Shown one piece after another: positions 53,864-61,810 of a stretch of 64,000 nt of DNA. The DNA is from Mitsuokella sp047974105 (GTDB taxonomy: Bacteria > Bacillota > Negativicutes > Selenomonadales > Selenomonadaceae). The position numbers and the translations under genes were made by a program. Numbering within the stretch: position 1 is the first letter of the stretch; each line of letters opens with the position of its first letter. Below the pieces are notes generated by a model. It was not told the origin of the DNA, did not search any database, and was given only the letters and a program-made list of their open reading frames with translations. The stretch is from the NCBI RefSeq assembly GCF_047974105.1, contig NZ_JBHYRS010000001.1:124001-188000 (forward strand), read 5' to 3'.

Positions 53864-54049
53864 TTACCAGCTGGCTTTCGTTACGCCAGGAATTGCACCT
53901 TTGTAGCTCTGCTCGCGGAAGCAGATACGGCACATATCGAATTTACGCATATAACCATGCGGACGGCCGCAAATCTTGCAGCGGTTGTACTTACGAGTGG
54001 AGAACTTCGGTTCCTTGCTCCACTTTTCAACCATAGACTTCTTAGCCAA
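53864..54049 (-). CDS. rpsN: 30S ribosomal protein S14 type Z
   Basis: The 61-residue protein is the short zinc-binding form: CKICGRPHGYMRKFDMCRICF holds the four Cys ligands. This form is needed where zinc is sufficient; a zinc-free paralogue may exist elsewhere. It lies between rplE and rpsH. Confidence 0.97.
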   Translation of the reverse strand: MAKKSMVEKWSKEPKFSTRKYNRCKICGRPHGYMRKFDMCRICFREQSYKGAIPGVTKASW

Positions 54050-54063
54050 GTTTCCTTACCTCC

Positions 54064-54603
54064 TTATGCTTTGAACGGCATACCCATGAGTTTCAGGAGC
54101 TCTCTGGCTTCTTCATCCGTCTGTGCCGTCGTAACAATTACAATGTTCATGCCACGGATCTTATCGATCTTATCGTATTCGATTTCCGGGAAGATGAGCT
54201 GCTCTTTAAGACCAACAGCGTAGTTGCCGCGGCCGTCAAAAGCCTTGTCAGAAACACCACGGAAGTCACGGACGCGCGGGAGTGCAACGTTCATGAACTT
54301 ATCGAGGAACTGATACATACGCGTGCCGCGCAGCGTTACTTTGCAGCCAATTGGCATGCCTTCACGCAGTTTCCAGGCAGCGAGGGATTTCTTTGCGCGA
54401 GTCAGAAGCGGCTTCTGGCCCGAGATGATCGTCAGATCATTTACTGCAGCATCGAGGGCTTTCGGGTTGCCAACGGCTTCACCGACACCCATGTTGATGA
54501 TGACTTTCTCGATTTTCGGAAGCTGCATGACGTTCTTGTAGCCGAACTTCTCCGTCATAGCCTTGCAGACTTCGTTCTGGTATTTTTCCTGTAATCTATC
54601 CAC
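54064..54603 (-). CDS. rplE: 50S ribosomal protein L5
   Basis: The 179-residue protein has MPKIEKVIINMGVGEAVGN-type N-terminal motifs (QLPKIEKVIINMGVG) and ends GMNIVIVTTAQTDEEARELLKLMGMPFKA. It binds 5S rRNA and P-site tRNA. It lies between rplX and rpsN. Confidence 0.97.
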   Translation of the reverse strand: MDRLQEKYQNEVCKAMTEKFGYKNVMQLPKIEKVIINMGVGEAVGNPKALDAAVNDLTIISGQKPLLTRAKKSLAAWKLREGMPIGCKVTLRGTRMYQFLDKFMNVALPRVRDFRGVSDKAFDGRGNYAVGLKEQLIFPEIEYDKIDKIRGMNIVIVTTAQTDEEARELLKLMGMPFKA

Positions 54604-54624
54604 TTATGCTCCTCCTTTCTTCAA

Positions 54625-54957
54625 TTATTTCGTCTGATCGATGACTTCGCCGCACTTCTTGCAGGCACGAACCATCTTGCCATTGACCTCTTTGTGAGCA
54701 ACGCGCGTTGCTTTCTTGCAGGCCGGGCAGACGAGCATGACTTTGCATGCATGCATCGGAGCTTCTTTGACGAGGATACCGCCCTGCGGAGCCTTCTGGT
54801 TCGGCTTCGTGTGACGTTTTACTTTGTTGACGCCTTCGACGACAACCTTACCCTTCTTCGGCATAGCTGCGATGACTTTGCCCTGCTTGCCTTTATCTTT
54901 ACCGGACAGCACGACGACCGTGTCGCCCTTCTTAACGTTCAGTTTTACGAGTGACAA
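54625..54957 (-). CDS. rplX: 50S ribosomal protein L24 (C+ form)
   Basis: The 110-residue protein has a KOW motif (KKGDTVVVLSGKDKGKQGKVI) and, in the C-terminal half, two CxxC pairs (CPACKK and CKKCGE) that make a zinc ribbon missing from E. coli and B. subtilis L24. Zinc-dependent L24, S14 and L36 all occur in this cluster. It lies between rplN and rplE. Confidence 0.96.
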   Translation of the reverse strand: MSLVKLNVKKGDTVVVLSGKDKGKQGKVIAAMPKKGKVVVEGVNKVKRHTKPNQKAPQGGILVKEAPMHACKVMLVCPACKKATRVAHKEVNGKMVRACKKCGEVIDQTK

Positions 54958-54975
54958 AATAGCACCTCCTCACAA

Positions 54976-55344
54976 TTAAAGTACTTCAGGAGCCAGGGAA
55001 ACGATCTTCATGAAGTCTTTTTCGCGGAGCTCTCTGGCTACCGGTCCAAAAATACGCGTGCCTCTCGGCGTCTTGTCGTCTTTGATGAGGACAGCTGCAT
55101 TCTCATCGAAGCGGATGTAAGAGCCATCTGCACGGCGCAGGCCCTTTACGCTGCGGACTACGACTGCCTTTACGACATCGCCCTTCTTGACCGTGCCGCC
55201 AGGAGCAGCAGACTTAACTGCAGCTACGATAATATCACCAATGTTGGCGTATTTGCGGTAGGAACCGCCGAGAACACGGATGCACATGATTTCTTTTGCA
55301 CCAGTGTTGTCACCAACATTCAGGATGGTTTGCTGTTGGATCAT
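54976..55344 (-). CDS. rplN: 50S ribosomal protein L14
   Basis: The 122-residue protein begins MIQQQTILNVGDNTGAKEIMCIRVLGG and ends GPVARELREKDFMKIVSLAPEVL, the standard length. It forms part of an intersubunit bridge. Confidence 0.97.
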   Translation of the reverse strand: MIQQQTILNVGDNTGAKEIMCIRVLGGSYRKYANIGDIIVAAVKSAAPGGTVKKGDVVKAVVVRSVKGLRRADGSYIRFDENAAVLIKDDKTPRGTRIFGPVARELREKDFMKIVSLAPEVL

Positions 55345-55374
55345 TGTTTGACCTCCTTCTTCGATAATTTGGGA

Positions 55375-55632
55375 TTATTTCGCGCGTTCTACGACTTCAA
55401 CGACTCTCCAGCGCTTCGTCTTCGACAGCGGGCGCGTTTCCATGATAGCAACTTTGTCGCCTACATGTGCGTCGTTCTTCTCGTCATGTGCGTGGAATTT
55501 AACCGTTCTCTTGACCGGCTTCTTGTAAAGCTTGTGCTGCTCGAGTTCCTCGACTGCAACAACAACGGTCTTGTCCATCTTATCGGAGATGACTTTACCA
55601 ATCTTAGTCTTACGTACGTTTCTTTCGCTCAT
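55375..55632 (-). CDS. rpsQ: 30S ribosomal protein S17
   Basis: The 85-residue protein begins MSERNVRKTKIGKVISDKMDKTVVV. I chose the ATG at 55632 because GGAAGGAGG lies directly upstream; an in-frame ATG eight codons earlier would place that site inside the gene. It binds 16S rRNA early in assembly and lies between rpmC and rplN. Confidence 0.97.
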   Translation of the reverse strand: MSERNVRKTKIGKVISDKMDKTVVVAVEELEQHKLYKKPVKRTVKFHAHDEKNDAHVGDKVAIMETRPLSKTKRWRVVEVVERAK

Positions 55633-55670
55633 CAGGGAGCCTCCTTCCTTTTGCATATCAGTGTCCGTGA

Positions 55671-55865
55671 TTAAGCCTTGAGCTCGTTCTCACGCTGGAT
55701 CGTCTTGATGCGGGCGATCGTCTTCTTTACTTCTTTGATACGCATCGGGTTTTCAAGCTGGCCGGTGGCGAGCTGGAAACGGAGGTTGAAAAGTTCCTCT
55801 TTGAGCGAAGCAAGCTTCTGGTTGAGTTCCTCAGCGTTCATCTCGCGAATCTCATTAACCTTCAT
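55671..55865 (-). CDS. rpmC: 50S ribosomal protein L29
   Basis: The 64-residue two-helix protein contains LKEELFNLRFQLATGQLENPMRIKEVKKTIARIKTI, the L29 core. Its start overlaps the last codons of rplP by 11 bp, so translation is coupled. It sits at the exit tunnel. Confidence 0.97.
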   Translation of the reverse strand: MKVNEIREMNAEELNQKLASLKEELFNLRFQLATGQLENPMRIKEVKKTIARIKTIQRENELKA

Positions 55866-56298
55866 TTACTTCACCGCCCTCTGCTTTATTGTCTTCCTTC
55901 ATAACGAATTTCGTCTTGATCGGGAGCTTATGGCCTGCGAGACGCATTGCTTCCATAGCGATCTCTTTCGTAACGCCATCCATCTCGAAGAGCACACGGC
56001 CCGGTTTTACAACGGCTACCCAGTACTCCGGCGAACCTTTACCAGAACCCATGCGCGTCTCAGCCGGTTTAGCCGTTACCGGCTTATCCGGGAAAATCTT
56101 GATCCAGACCTGGCCGCCACGTTTGATGTAACGCGTCATGGCGATACGAGCTGCCTCGATCTGACGGTTCGTGATCCATGCCGGCTCGAGTGCTACGAGA
56201 CCAAAATGGCCATGGCTCAGCGTATTGCCGCGATGAGCCTTGCCCTTCATACGGCCACGGAACTGTTTACGGTATTTGACTCTCTTTGGTAATAACAT
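55855..56298 (-). CDS. rplP: 50S ribosomal protein L16
   Basis: The 147-residue protein begins MLLPKRVKYRKQFRGRMKG and contains GQVWIKIFPDKPVTAKPAETRMGSGKGSPEYWVA. It helps form the A-site tRNA pocket. Its ATG overlaps the rpsC stop (TAATG), and its 3' end overlaps rpmC by 11 bp. Confidence 0.97.
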   Translation of the reverse strand: MLLPKRVKYRKQFRGRMKGKAHRGNTLSHGHFGLVALEPAWITNRQIEAARIAMTRYIKRGGQVWIKIFPDKPVTAKPAETRMGSGKGSPEYWVAVVKPGRVLFEMDGVTKEIAMEAMRLAGHKLPIKTKFVMKEDNKAEGGEVNEG

Positions 56299-56966
56299 TA
56301 AGCTTCGCTCCCTTCAGCTGCAGCCTTCTGCTGCTTTCTTTCCGGAAGGACTTCGCCCTTGAAGATCCATACCTTTACGCCGATGCGGCCGTAAGTCGTA
56401 TGAGCTTCTGCCGTACCATAATCGATATCAGCGCGGAGCGTATGAAGTGGAATGCTTCCTTCACGATAGGATTCCTTACGTGCGATTTCAGCGCCGCCAA
56501 GACGACCGCTGCAGGCGATCTTGATGCCCTTGGCGCCGAGACGCATCGTGCGGCCGACGGCCTGCTTCATAGCACGGCGGAAAGCGATGCGGCGTTCGAG
56601 CTGCTGAGCGATGTTCTCAGCAACGAGCGTTGCGTCCATATCCGGCTGCTTGATTTCAGCAATGTTGATGTCCACGCGCTTCGTCGTGTACTTCTTCAGA
56701 CCCTCTTTGATCTGCTCGATGCCCGAACCGCCACGGCCGATTACCATGCCCGGCTTAGCCGTATGGATCGTGATTTTCAGACGGTTCTTGCTGCGCTCCG
56801 TCTCGATTCTGGACACACCGGCTGCCTGAAGGCTGTTCTTCAGATAGTCACGGATTTTGATATCTTCATGCAGGTTATCTGCAAAATCTTTGTCTGCATA
56901 CCACTTAGCATCCCAAGTCTTAACGATGCCAAGACGAATGCCATGCGGATTTACTTTCTGACCCAA
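56298..56966 (-). CDS. rpsC: 30S ribosomal protein S3
   Basis: The 222-residue protein has an N-terminal KH domain with MVIGRGGSGIEQIKEGL and the C-terminal S3 domain GIKIACSGRLGGAEIARKESYREGSIPLHTLRADIDYG. It lines the mRNA entry channel. A one-base overlap joins it to rplP. Confidence 0.97.
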   Translation of the reverse strand: MGQKVNPHGIRLGIVKTWDAKWYADKDFADNLHEDIKIRDYLKNSLQAAGVSRIETERSKNRLKITIHTAKPGMVIGRGGSGIEQIKEGLKKYTTKRVDINIAEIKQPDMDATLVAENIAQQLERRIAFRRAMKQAVGRTMRLGAKGIKIACSGRLGGAEIARKESYREGSIPLHTLRADIDYGTAEAHTTYGRIGVKVWIFKGEVLPERKQQKAAAEGSEA

Positions 56967-56983
56967 ACCGTTTCCCTCCTTAC

Positions 56984-57319
56984 TCAGTTCTTCTCGTCAA
57001 CGACGATGGTTACATGGGACGTACGCTTCAAAATCTTGAAGGCCTGTCCACGGGAACGCGGATGGATACGCTTGAGCGTCGGGCCCTGATCAGCGAATGC
57101 CGTCTTGACGTAGAGCTTATCGACGTCCATATCAAAGTTGTTCTCAGCGTTTGCAACAGCAGAACGCAGAACCTTCTCAACTACCTCGGCACCAGCCTTC
57201 GGCGTGAATTTCAGAATCGCGAACGCTTCAGCGACGTTCTTGCCACGGATGAGATCCATGACGACACGAACTTTGCGCGGAGCGATGCGAACATATTTAG
57301 CTACTGCTTTAGATTCCAC
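56984..57319 (-). CDS. rplV: 50S ribosomal protein L22
   Basis: The 111-residue protein has AKYVRIAPRKVRVVMDLIRGKNVAEA and the extended hairpin ending in PTLKRIHPRSRGQAFKILKRTSHVTIVV, whose tip lines the exit tunnel (site of some macrolide-resistance changes). The start is GTG with AAAGGAG upstream. Confidence 0.97.
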   Translation of the reverse strand: MESKAVAKYVRIAPRKVRVVMDLIRGKNVAEAFAILKFTPKAGAEVVEKVLRSAVANAENNFDMDVDKLYVKTAFADQGPTLKRIHPRSRGQAFKILKRTSHVTIVVDEKN

Positions 57320-57340
57320 AAGGATTCTCCTTTCGCAAAA

Positions 57341-57622
57341 TTATTTCAGAGAGGTCTTTCTCTCTTCGCCGGCATGGCCCTTGAAAGTACGCGTCGGAGC
57401 GAACTCACCGAGCTTATGGCCTACCATGTCTTCCGTGATGTAAACCGGTACGTGTTTGCGGCCATCGTGAACGGCAATCGTGTGACCAACGAAATCCGGG
57501 AAAATCGTGGAACTTCTCGACCAGGTCTTAACAACTTTCTTATCGTTAGCCTCGTTCAGGGCCGTGATTTTCTTCATCAGGCTCTCTGCAACGTAAGGTC
57601 CTTTTTTAATAGATCTTGACAA
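57341..57622 (-). CDS. rpsS: 30S ribosomal protein S19
   Basis: The 93-residue protein begins MSRSIKKGPYVAESLMKKI and contains SRSSTIFPDFVGHTIAVHDGRKHVPVYITEDMVGHKLGEF. It pairs with S13 at the head of the 30S subunit. Confidence 0.97.
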   Translation of the reverse strand: MSRSIKKGPYVAESLMKKITALNEANDKKVVKTWSRSSTIFPDFVGHTIAVHDGRKHVPVYITEDMVGHKLGEFAPTRTFKGHAGEERKTSLK

Positions 57623-57671
57623 AGTGTCTCCTCCTTTCGTCAGGCGGCACTAGGCTGCCTGTCGATTTCTA

Positions 57672-58499
57672 TTATTTCGTACGTCCTTTGACGATGAGCT
57701 TGTCGGAAGCCTTCTTGCGGCGGGTCTTGGCACCCATAGCGCATTTGCCCCATTTCGTAACAGGGTGTTTGCGGCCAACAGGGGAACGGCCCTCGCCGCC
57801 GCCATGTGGATGGTCGTTCGGGTTCATGGCAACGCCGCGGTTCTCCGGGCGAACACCGAGCCAGCGGTTGCGGCCAGCCTTACCAAGCGTGATGTTCTCA
57901 TGCTCGAGGTTGCCAACTTCACCGATCGTAGCACGGCAGTTGATGTGAACTTTGCGAAGCTCACCAGACGGCATGCGGAGGAGTGCATAATCGCCTTCCT
58001 TAGCCATGAGCTGTGCGGACGTACCAGCGCTGCGGACGAGCTGTGCGCCCTTGCCGATCTTGAGCTCGACGTTGTGTACCGTAGTACCAACCGGGATGTT
58101 CTTGAGCGGGAGTGCGTTGCCGACCTTGATATCAGCATCCGGACCGGAAACGACCTGGTCGCCGACCTTGAGGCCATTCGGTGCGAGGATGTAGCGCTTC
58201 TCACCATCAACGTAGTTGAGGAGAGCGATGCGGGCGCTGCGGTTCGGATCGTACTCAATCGTAGCGACGCGAGCCGGGATACCGTCCTTCGTGCGCTTGA
58301 AGTCGATTACGCGGTAGAGGCGCTTATGGCCGCCGCCCTGATGACGGACGGTCAGACGGCCCTGCTGGTTGCGGCCGCCGTTTTTCTTGAGGCGTTCCGT
58401 CAGGGACTTCTCAGGCTTGCTTGCCGTGATCTCATCGAACGATGCGACCGTCATGAAGCGTCTGCCTGCAGAATATGGTTTAAAACTCTTTACTGCCAC
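57672..58499 (-). CDS. rplB: 50S ribosomal protein L2
   Basis: The 275-residue protein has LTERLKKNGGRNQQGRLTVRHQGGGHKRLYRVIDF near the N-terminus and RGVAMNPNDHPHGGGEGRSP with the conserved His needed for peptidyl transferase-centre assembly. It lies between rplW and rpsS. Confidence 0.97.
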   Translation of the reverse strand: MAVKSFKPYSAGRRFMTVASFDEITASKPEKSLTERLKKNGGRNQQGRLTVRHQGGGHKRLYRVIDFKRTKDGIPARVATIEYDPNRSARIALLNYVDGEKRYILAPNGLKVGDQVVSGPDADIKVGNALPLKNIPVGTTVHNVELKIGKGAQLVRSAGTSAQLMAKEGDYALLRMPSGELRKVHINCRATIGEVGNLEHENITLGKAGRNRWLGVRPENRGVAMNPNDHPHGGGEGRSPVGRKHPVTKWGKCAMGAKTRRKKASDKLIVKGRTK

Positions 58500-58522
58500 T
58501 TAAATTTACCTCCTTTTCTCGA

Positions 58523-58804
58523 TTATGCTTCGAAGAACTCGATGCTTTCGCCAGCAGCGAGCTTTACGATAGCTTTTTTATAGTCAGGGCGCTTGCCAGA
58601 CGTGCGGCCCATGCGTTTCGTTTTGCCAAGTACGTTAACCGTATTGACTTTTTCAACTTTTACTTTGAAGACGTCAGCGACTGCTTTGGCAATCTCGATC
58701 TTGTTGGCTGCTTTCGCAACAACGAAGACGTATTTGCCTTCAGCCATGAGCTGAGTCGTTCTCTCTGTGATCAGCGGACGGATCAGGATATCACGTGCTT
58801 CCAT
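58523..58804 (-). CDS. rplW: 50S ribosomal protein L23
   Basis: The 93-residue protein begins MEARDILIRPLITERTTQLM and ends TSGKRPDYKKAIVKLAAGESIEFFEA. It is the docking site for trigger factor and SRP at the exit tunnel. Its start overlaps the rplD stop by one base. Confidence 0.97.
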   Translation of the reverse strand: MEARDILIRPLITERTTQLMAEGKYVFVVAKAANKIEIAKAVADVFKVKVEKVNTVNVLGKTKRMGRTSGKRPDYKKAIVKLAAGESIEFFEA

Positions 58805-59427
58805 TATGCGAATACCTCCTCGATACGGGTGATGGCATCCTTCGTGATGAACAGCTTGTTATGATTCAGGATATCATAAACATTCAGTCCAAGCGCGTCG
58901 ATGGCTTTTACACCCGAGATGTTGCGTGCGGATTTCTCAACGTTCTCAGCTTCATCAGCCGTGATGAAGAGAGCTTTGGAATCTACGCCGAAGTCGCCGA
59001 GCATCTTGACAACCTGTTTCGTCTTCGGAGCATCGAAATTGAGGCTCTCGAGAACGATGAGGTCGCCGCTCTTGACTTTATCGGAAAGTGCGCACTTCAG
59101 TGCGAGGCGACGCTGCTTGCGCGGCATGCTGAACGCATACTTGCGCGGATGCGGTCCGAAGACCGTACCGCCGCCAACCCACAGCGGGCTGCGCGTCGAG
59201 CCAGCACGTGCACGGCCCGTGCCCTTCTGTTTCCAAGGCTTGCGGCCACCGCCGCGGACAAAGCCGCGCGTTTTCGTGGCATGCGTGCCAAGGCGCTGAG
59301 CTGCGAGCTGCATTACAACGGCCTGATGCAGGAGGCCTGCATTCATCTCTACGCCGAAGATGCTGTCATTCAATTCGATATCGCCAACCTGATTGTTGGT
59401 GATGTCATAAACTGCTACTGTAGCCAT
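58804..59427 (-). CDS. rplD: 50S ribosomal protein L4
   Basis: The 207-residue protein has the tunnel loop GGGRKPWKQKGTGRARAGSTRSPLWVGGGTVFGPHPRKY. L4 represses the S10 operon in gamma-proteobacteria; whether it does so here is unknown. It lies between rplC and rplW. Confidence 0.97.
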   Translation of the reverse strand: MATVAVYDITNNQVGDIELNDSIFGVEMNAGLLHQAVVMQLAAQRLGTHATKTRGFVRGGGRKPWKQKGTGRARAGSTRSPLWVGGGTVFGPHPRKYAFSMPRKQRRLALKCALSDKVKSGDLIVLESLNFDAPKTKQVVKMLGDFGVDSKALFITADEAENVEKSARNISGVKAIDALGLNVYDILNHNKLFITKDAITRIEEVFA

Positions 59428-59450
59428 AATTGTTGGTGTCCTCCTTCCAA

Positions 59451-60095
59451 TCAGTTTTTGCCCGGTTTAACGGTGTTCTTGATCACAACAAAGCTCTTCT
59501 TCGGGCCCGGAATAGCACCCTTGATGAGGATGAGGTTGCGGTCTGCATCCACACGGACAACCGTGAGGCGCTGAACCGTAACGCGCTCGCCACCCATGCG
59601 GCCTGGGAGTTTCTTGCCCTTGAGGACACGACCACCAGGACCAGAAATCATGGCACCAGTGGAACCCGGCTCACGATGGGATTTGGAACCATGTCCCATA
59701 GGACCGCGAGCGAAGTTGTGACGTTTGATACCGCCGGCAAAACCCTTGCCCTTGGAAGTACCCGTAACATCAACAAGTTCTCCAGCACTAAATATGTCAA
59801 CGCCGATGCTGTCACCGACTTTATATTCAGAAGCATCTGCAAGACGCATCTCGCGAATGAATTTAACCGGTTTTACGCCAGCTTTCTCGAAATGGCCTTT
59901 CAGGGGTTTGTTTACCTTATTATCTTTAACTTCACCGAAGCCGAGCTGTACTGCGTTATAGCCGTCGGACTCAACCGTCTTGTTCTGGATTACAACGTTG
60001 TTGCCAGACTCTACGACCGTAACCGGGACAACCTTGCCTTCTTCCGTGAAGATCTGAGTCATACCAAGTTTTCTACCTAAGATAGCTTTAGACAT
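59451..60095 (-). CDS. rplC: 50S ribosomal protein L3
   Basis: The 214-residue protein begins MSKAILGRKLGMTQIF and contains GTSKGKGFAGGIKRHNFARGPMGHGSKSHREPGSTG, which reaches the peptidyl transferase centre. It lies 18 bp after rpsJ. Confidence 0.97.
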   Translation of the reverse strand: MSKAILGRKLGMTQIFTEEGKVVPVTVVESGNNVVIQNKTVESDGYNAVQLGFGEVKDNKVNKPLKGHFEKAGVKPVKFIREMRLADASEYKVGDSIGVDIFSAGELVDVTGTSKGKGFAGGIKRHNFARGPMGHGSKSHREPGSTGAMISGPGGRVLKGKKLPGRMGGERVTVQRLTVVRVDADRNLILIKGAIPGPKKSFVVIKNTVKPGKN

Positions 60096-60113
60096 TCATT
60101 CCACCTCCTCGGA

Positions 60114-60425
60114 TTAAAGTTTGATTTCGATGTCTACGCCTGCCGGCAGGTCAAGACGCATCAGTGCATCAACCGTTTTGTTGGTCGGCTGCAGGATGTC
60201 GATCAGACGTTTGTGCGTGCGCATTTCAAACTGCTCACGGCTGTCTTTGTTGACATGCGGGGAACGCAGGATCGTGTAAATGTTCTTTTCCGTCGGAAGA
60301 GGAATCGGACCGGATACCATTGCACCAGTCTTCTTTGCCGTATCGACAATCTTTACGGCACTCTGATCGAGGGCTTTATGATCATAAGCCTTCAAACGGA
60401 TTCTGATTTTCTGATTCTTAGACAA
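60114..60425 (-). CDS. rpsJ: 30S ribosomal protein S10
   Basis: The 103-residue protein begins with SKNQKIRIRLKAYDHKALDQS after a TTG start at 60425. I chose that codon because AAGGAGG lies directly upstream, and it gives the usual length. The frame stays open further upstream to a false start. S10 (NusE) also takes part in antitermination with NusB. It opens the S10 cluster. Confidence 0.96.
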   Translation of the reverse strand: MSKNQKIRIRLKAYDHKALDQSAVKIVDTAKKTGAMVSGPIPLPTEKNIYTILRSPHVNKDSREQFEMRTHKRLIDILQPTNKTVDALMRLDLPAGVDIEIKL

Positions 60426-60599
60426 TTTGTTTTCCTCCTTATCGTCCAGGCTCTTGGCCCAAACATTTCTCCGTAACAGTTCCCTCGGGTACACCCGAGC
60501 CATCTGCCACGTCATCGCATTGGGGGGTACCATATTTATTTTAACCTTTAAATAAGAGCGACGCGAGCGCCGCTCTTATGAAAAGATTAAGTTTGAAGA
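60426..60599. other. tuf-rpsJ intergenic leader
   Basis: An ATAAGAGCG/CGCTCTTAT hairpin (60552-60579) follows tuf but has no long T-run. A CTCGGG/CCCGAG tetraloop hairpin (60484-60499) lies in the rpsJ leader. I see no clear promoter. The second hairpin may be part of S10-operon leader control, but I cannot match it to a known leader. Confidence 0.5.
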
Positions 60600-61793
60600 T
60601 TAGCCTTCGATTTCCGTTACGCGGCCAGCACCAACCGTGTGACCACCTTCGCGGATAGCGAAGCGCAGGCCCTTCTCGATAGCGATCGGGGTGATGAGTT
60701 CAACTTCCATCTCGACGTTATCGCCAGGCATAACCATCTCCGTGCCTTCCGGCAGTTTGACAACGCCCGTAACATCCGTCGTGCGGAAGTAGAACTGCGG
60801 ACGATAGTTCGTGAAGAACGGAGTATGACGGCCGCCTTCTTCTTTCGTCAGAACATAGACCTGACCTTTGAACTTCGTGTGCGGATGAATCGTGCCCGGC
60901 TTTGCGAGAACCTGGCCACGCTCGATCTCTTTGCGGTCGATACCACGGAGCAGAGCACCGATGTTGTCGCCAGCTTCAGCGAAATCAAGCATCTTACGGA
61001 ACATCTCGATGCCCGTAACAACCGTCTGTTTCGGCTCATCCTGCAGACCAACGATCTCAACCGTATCGTTCATCTTGAGCTCACCACGCTCAACACGGCC
61101 CGTAGCAACCGTGCCGCGGCCAGTGATCGTGAAGACGTCCTCGACCGGCATCAGGAACGGTTTTGCGTTATCGCGTTCCGGCGTCGGGATGTATTCATCA
61201 ACAGCTTCCATGAGCTTGAGGATGTTCTTCTTCTGCTCTTCGTCGCCTTCGAGGGCCTTCAGAGCGGAACCAGCGATAACAGGAACATCATCGCCCGGGA
61301 AATCGTAGCTGGAGAGCAGCTCACGAACTTCCATCTCAACGAGCTCGAGGAGTTCCGGATCGTCAACCTGGTCAACCTTGTTCAGGAAGACAACGATTGC
61401 CGGTACACCGACCTGACGAGCGAGCAGGATGTGCTCACGAGTCTGCGGCATCGGGCCATCAGCTGCGGAAACAACCAGGATAGCACCATCCATCTGAGCA
61501 GCACCAGTGATCATGTTCTTGACATAGTCAGCATGGCCCGGGCAGTCAACGTGTGCATAATGACGTTTCGGCGTCTCATACTCAACGTGTGCCGTGTTGA
61601 TCGTGATACCGCGTTCACGCTCCTCAGGAGCCTTATCGATATCAGCGTAATCTTCGAAAGAAGCTTTGCAGCCCGGAGTCTCGGAGAGAACCTTCGTGAT
61701 TGCAGCCGTCAGCGTCGTCTTGCCATGGTCAACGTGACCGATGGTACCGATGTTAACATGCGGTTTCGTTCTTTCAAACTTTTCTTTAGCCAT
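60600..61793 (-). CDS. tuf: Elongation factor Tu
   Basis: The 397-residue GTPase has the P-loop GHVDHGKTT near residue 19, DCPGHADYVKNMI, NKVDQVDD, and a normal C-terminus REGGHTVGAGRVTEIEG. It brings aminoacyl-tRNA to the ribosome. It follows fusA by 17 bp. Another tuf copy may exist outside the window. Confidence 0.98.
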   Translation of the reverse strand: MAKEKFERTKPHVNIGTIGHVDHGKTTLTAAITKVLSETPGCKASFEDYADIDKAPEERERGITINTAHVEYETPKRHYAHVDCPGHADYVKNMITGAAQMDGAILVVSAADGPMPQTREHILLARQVGVPAIVVFLNKVDQVDDPELLELVEMEVRELLSSYDFPGDDVPVIAGSALKALEGDEEQKKNILKLMEAVDEYIPTPERDNAKPFLMPVEDVFTITGRGTVATGRVERGELKMNDTVEIVGLQDEPKQTVVTGIEMFRKMLDFAEAGDNIGALLRGIDRKEIERGQVLAKPGTIHPHTKFKGQVYVLTKEEGGRHTPFFTNYRPQFYFRTTDVTGVVKLPEGTEMVMPGDNVEMEVELITPIAIEKGLRFAIREGGHTVGAGRVTEIEG

Positions 61794-61810
61794 TGTGATT
61801 TTTTCCTCCC

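Noticed and set aside
60426..60533. N-terminal extension of S10 by 36 residues
   Set aside because: S10 is about 103 residues, and a TTG with a strong ribosome-binding site lies at the expected position; the upstream frame is only open by chance.
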